From the NCBI GenBank assembly GCA_036559705.1, contig DATBSP010000015.1, positions 1-5,826 of the forward strand: DNA of 5,826 bases, written 5' to 3'. Of this stretch, positions 5,170 through 5,826 are shown in pieces. Each line of letters opens with the position of its first letter. Within the stretch, counting starts at the first letter, position 1. The notes below the pieces were generated by a model that made no database searches, was not told the origin of the DNA, and saw only the letters and a list, made by a program, of their open reading frames with translations. The translations under genes were made by a program, and so were the position numbers. The DNA comes from Hyphomicrobium_A sp036559705 (GTDB lineage Bacteria > Pseudomonadota > Alphaproteobacteria > Rhizobiales > Hyphomicrobiaceae).

Positions 5170-5826
5170 ATGATGAGCCCCGTGACCTTGCGCGCGCAGA
5201 GTACCCAGTTCGCGCGCACCCTGGCTTTGGCCGGCGTGACACTGCTTACGATGTCCACGACCGTCTCGGCGCAGGCCCCCGTGGCGAAAGCGCCGGCTCC
5301 CGCTGTGAGCGAAGCTGCTCCCGTAGCACGCGCGGAGAGCCCCGCCGGCTATATGAAGCGCGTCGGCAACGAATTGCTCGCCGCCTCGCGTTCGGGCTCG
5401 GCCGCGCAGTTCGCCATGGTGCTGAACTCTAACGCCGATATCCCCTCGATCGGCCTCAGCGCGCTGGGCGACTACGCCCGCAGCCTGCCGAAGAACGACC
5501 GCCCCGTCTATTACAACGGCATGATCAACTTCATCGCCCGCTATGCCTCTAAGGAGGCCTCGAAGTATCCGGTGGCGCGCTTCGTCGTCACCGCGCAATC
5601 GAAGAACGATGCTCGCGGCACCTACGTCGACAGCCGCGTGACGCTGGCCGACGGCAGCGCCTACGACGTGCGTTGGCTGGTCGTAAAGCGCGGCCAGACC
5701 TACAAGGTGCGCGACGCGCAGGTGATCGGCTTCTGGATGACGTCGTTCCTCGACAACCTGTTCCAGAGCTTCATCAGCGACAACGGCGGCAACCCGAAAG
5801 CGCTCGTCGTCGCCCTGAACCGCTAG
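5170..5826 (+). CDS. MlaC/Ttg2D-family periplasmic phospholipid-binding protein (toluene-tolerance family)
   Basis: MlaC proteins shuttle phospholipids across the periplasm between outer-membrane MlaA and the inner-membrane MlaFEDB ABC transporter, keeping the outer-membrane lipid asymmetric. From ATG 5170 the protein has 218 residues, near the usual family size. Residues 1-34 are a signal peptide: a short n-region with Arg at 8 and 16, the hydrophobic stretch TLALAGVTLLT (17-27) and a likely cleavage site after VSA (32-34). An Ala/Pro-rich linker follows (about 35-60). The mature domain shows family features: LGDYARSL, a run of aromatic and hydrophobic residues around YYNGMINFIARYAS, a strand-rich middle (ARFVVTAQS, YVDSRVTLADG), and the C-terminal pattern YDVRWLVVKRGQTYKVRDAQVIGFWM, followed by FLDNLFQSFI. 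No other mla gene lies in the window, so family membership is more secure than the exact role. The stop TAG is the last codon of the window. ATG 5173 is an equally possible start. The open frame back to 4999 overlaps the previous gene and is rejected. Confidence 0.83.
   Translation: MMSPVTLRAQSTQFARTLALAGVTLLTMSTTVSAQAPVAKAPAPAVSEAAPVARAESPAGYMKRVGNELLAASRSGSAAQFAMVLNSNADIPSIGLSALGDYARSLPKNDRPVYYNGMINFIARYASKEASKYPVARFVVTAQSKNDARGTYVDSRVTLADGSAYDVRWLVVKRGQTYKVRDAQVIGFWMTSFLDNLFQSFISDNGGNPKALVVALNR

Overview
The window looks like chromosomal DNA of a high-GC alphaproteobacterium, most likely of the order Hyphomicrobiales (Hyphomicrobium-like). This is inferred from GC-rich codon use, from a cobalamin-dependent methionine synthase split into two genes, and from an HTH-methyltransferase regulator sitting directly upstream of metF. 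No RNA gene, mobile element, CRISPR array or long repeat was seen.

Positions 1-4231, minus strand: a tight methionine/one-carbon operon. In transcription order it holds (1) an ArsR-type winged-helix regulator fused to a class I SAM-dependent methyltransferase domain, probably of the SahR type; (2) metF, 5,10-methylenetetrahydrofolate reductase; (3) a free-standing homocysteine S-methyltransferase module of MetH; and (4) a second MetH polypeptide that begins at the pterin-binding domain and runs off the left edge of the window inside the cobalamin cap region. The junctions are a 1-nt stop/start overlap, a 10-nt gap and a 2-nt gap, so translation is probably coupled throughout. MetF makes 5-methyl-THF. 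The two MetH pieces together use it to methylate homocysteine to methionine, the precursor of SAM. The leading regulator could read SAM or SAH through its methyltransferase-like pocket.

Positions 4232-4382: a 151-bp divergent intergenic region. It carries a near-consensus promoter on the minus strand (TTGACA, 16 bp, TATGAT). An imperfect 22-bp AT-rich palindrome is embedded across the promoter and is the probable autoregulatory operator. This is the most informative regulatory signal in the window.

Positions 4383-5826, plus strand: a small protein with two predicted membrane segments and a conserved-looking cytosolic tail, of unknown function. After a 154-bp gap comes a periplasmic MlaC/Ttg2D-like protein with a clear signal peptide, its own Shine-Dalgarno sequence and a plausible promoter. 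Its stop codon is the last codon of the window. These two genes show no obvious link to methionine metabolism.

Nothing here is clearly an undescribed system. The parts most worth a second look are the HTH-methyltransferase regulator with its operator/promoter, and the clean split of MetH at a domain boundary.
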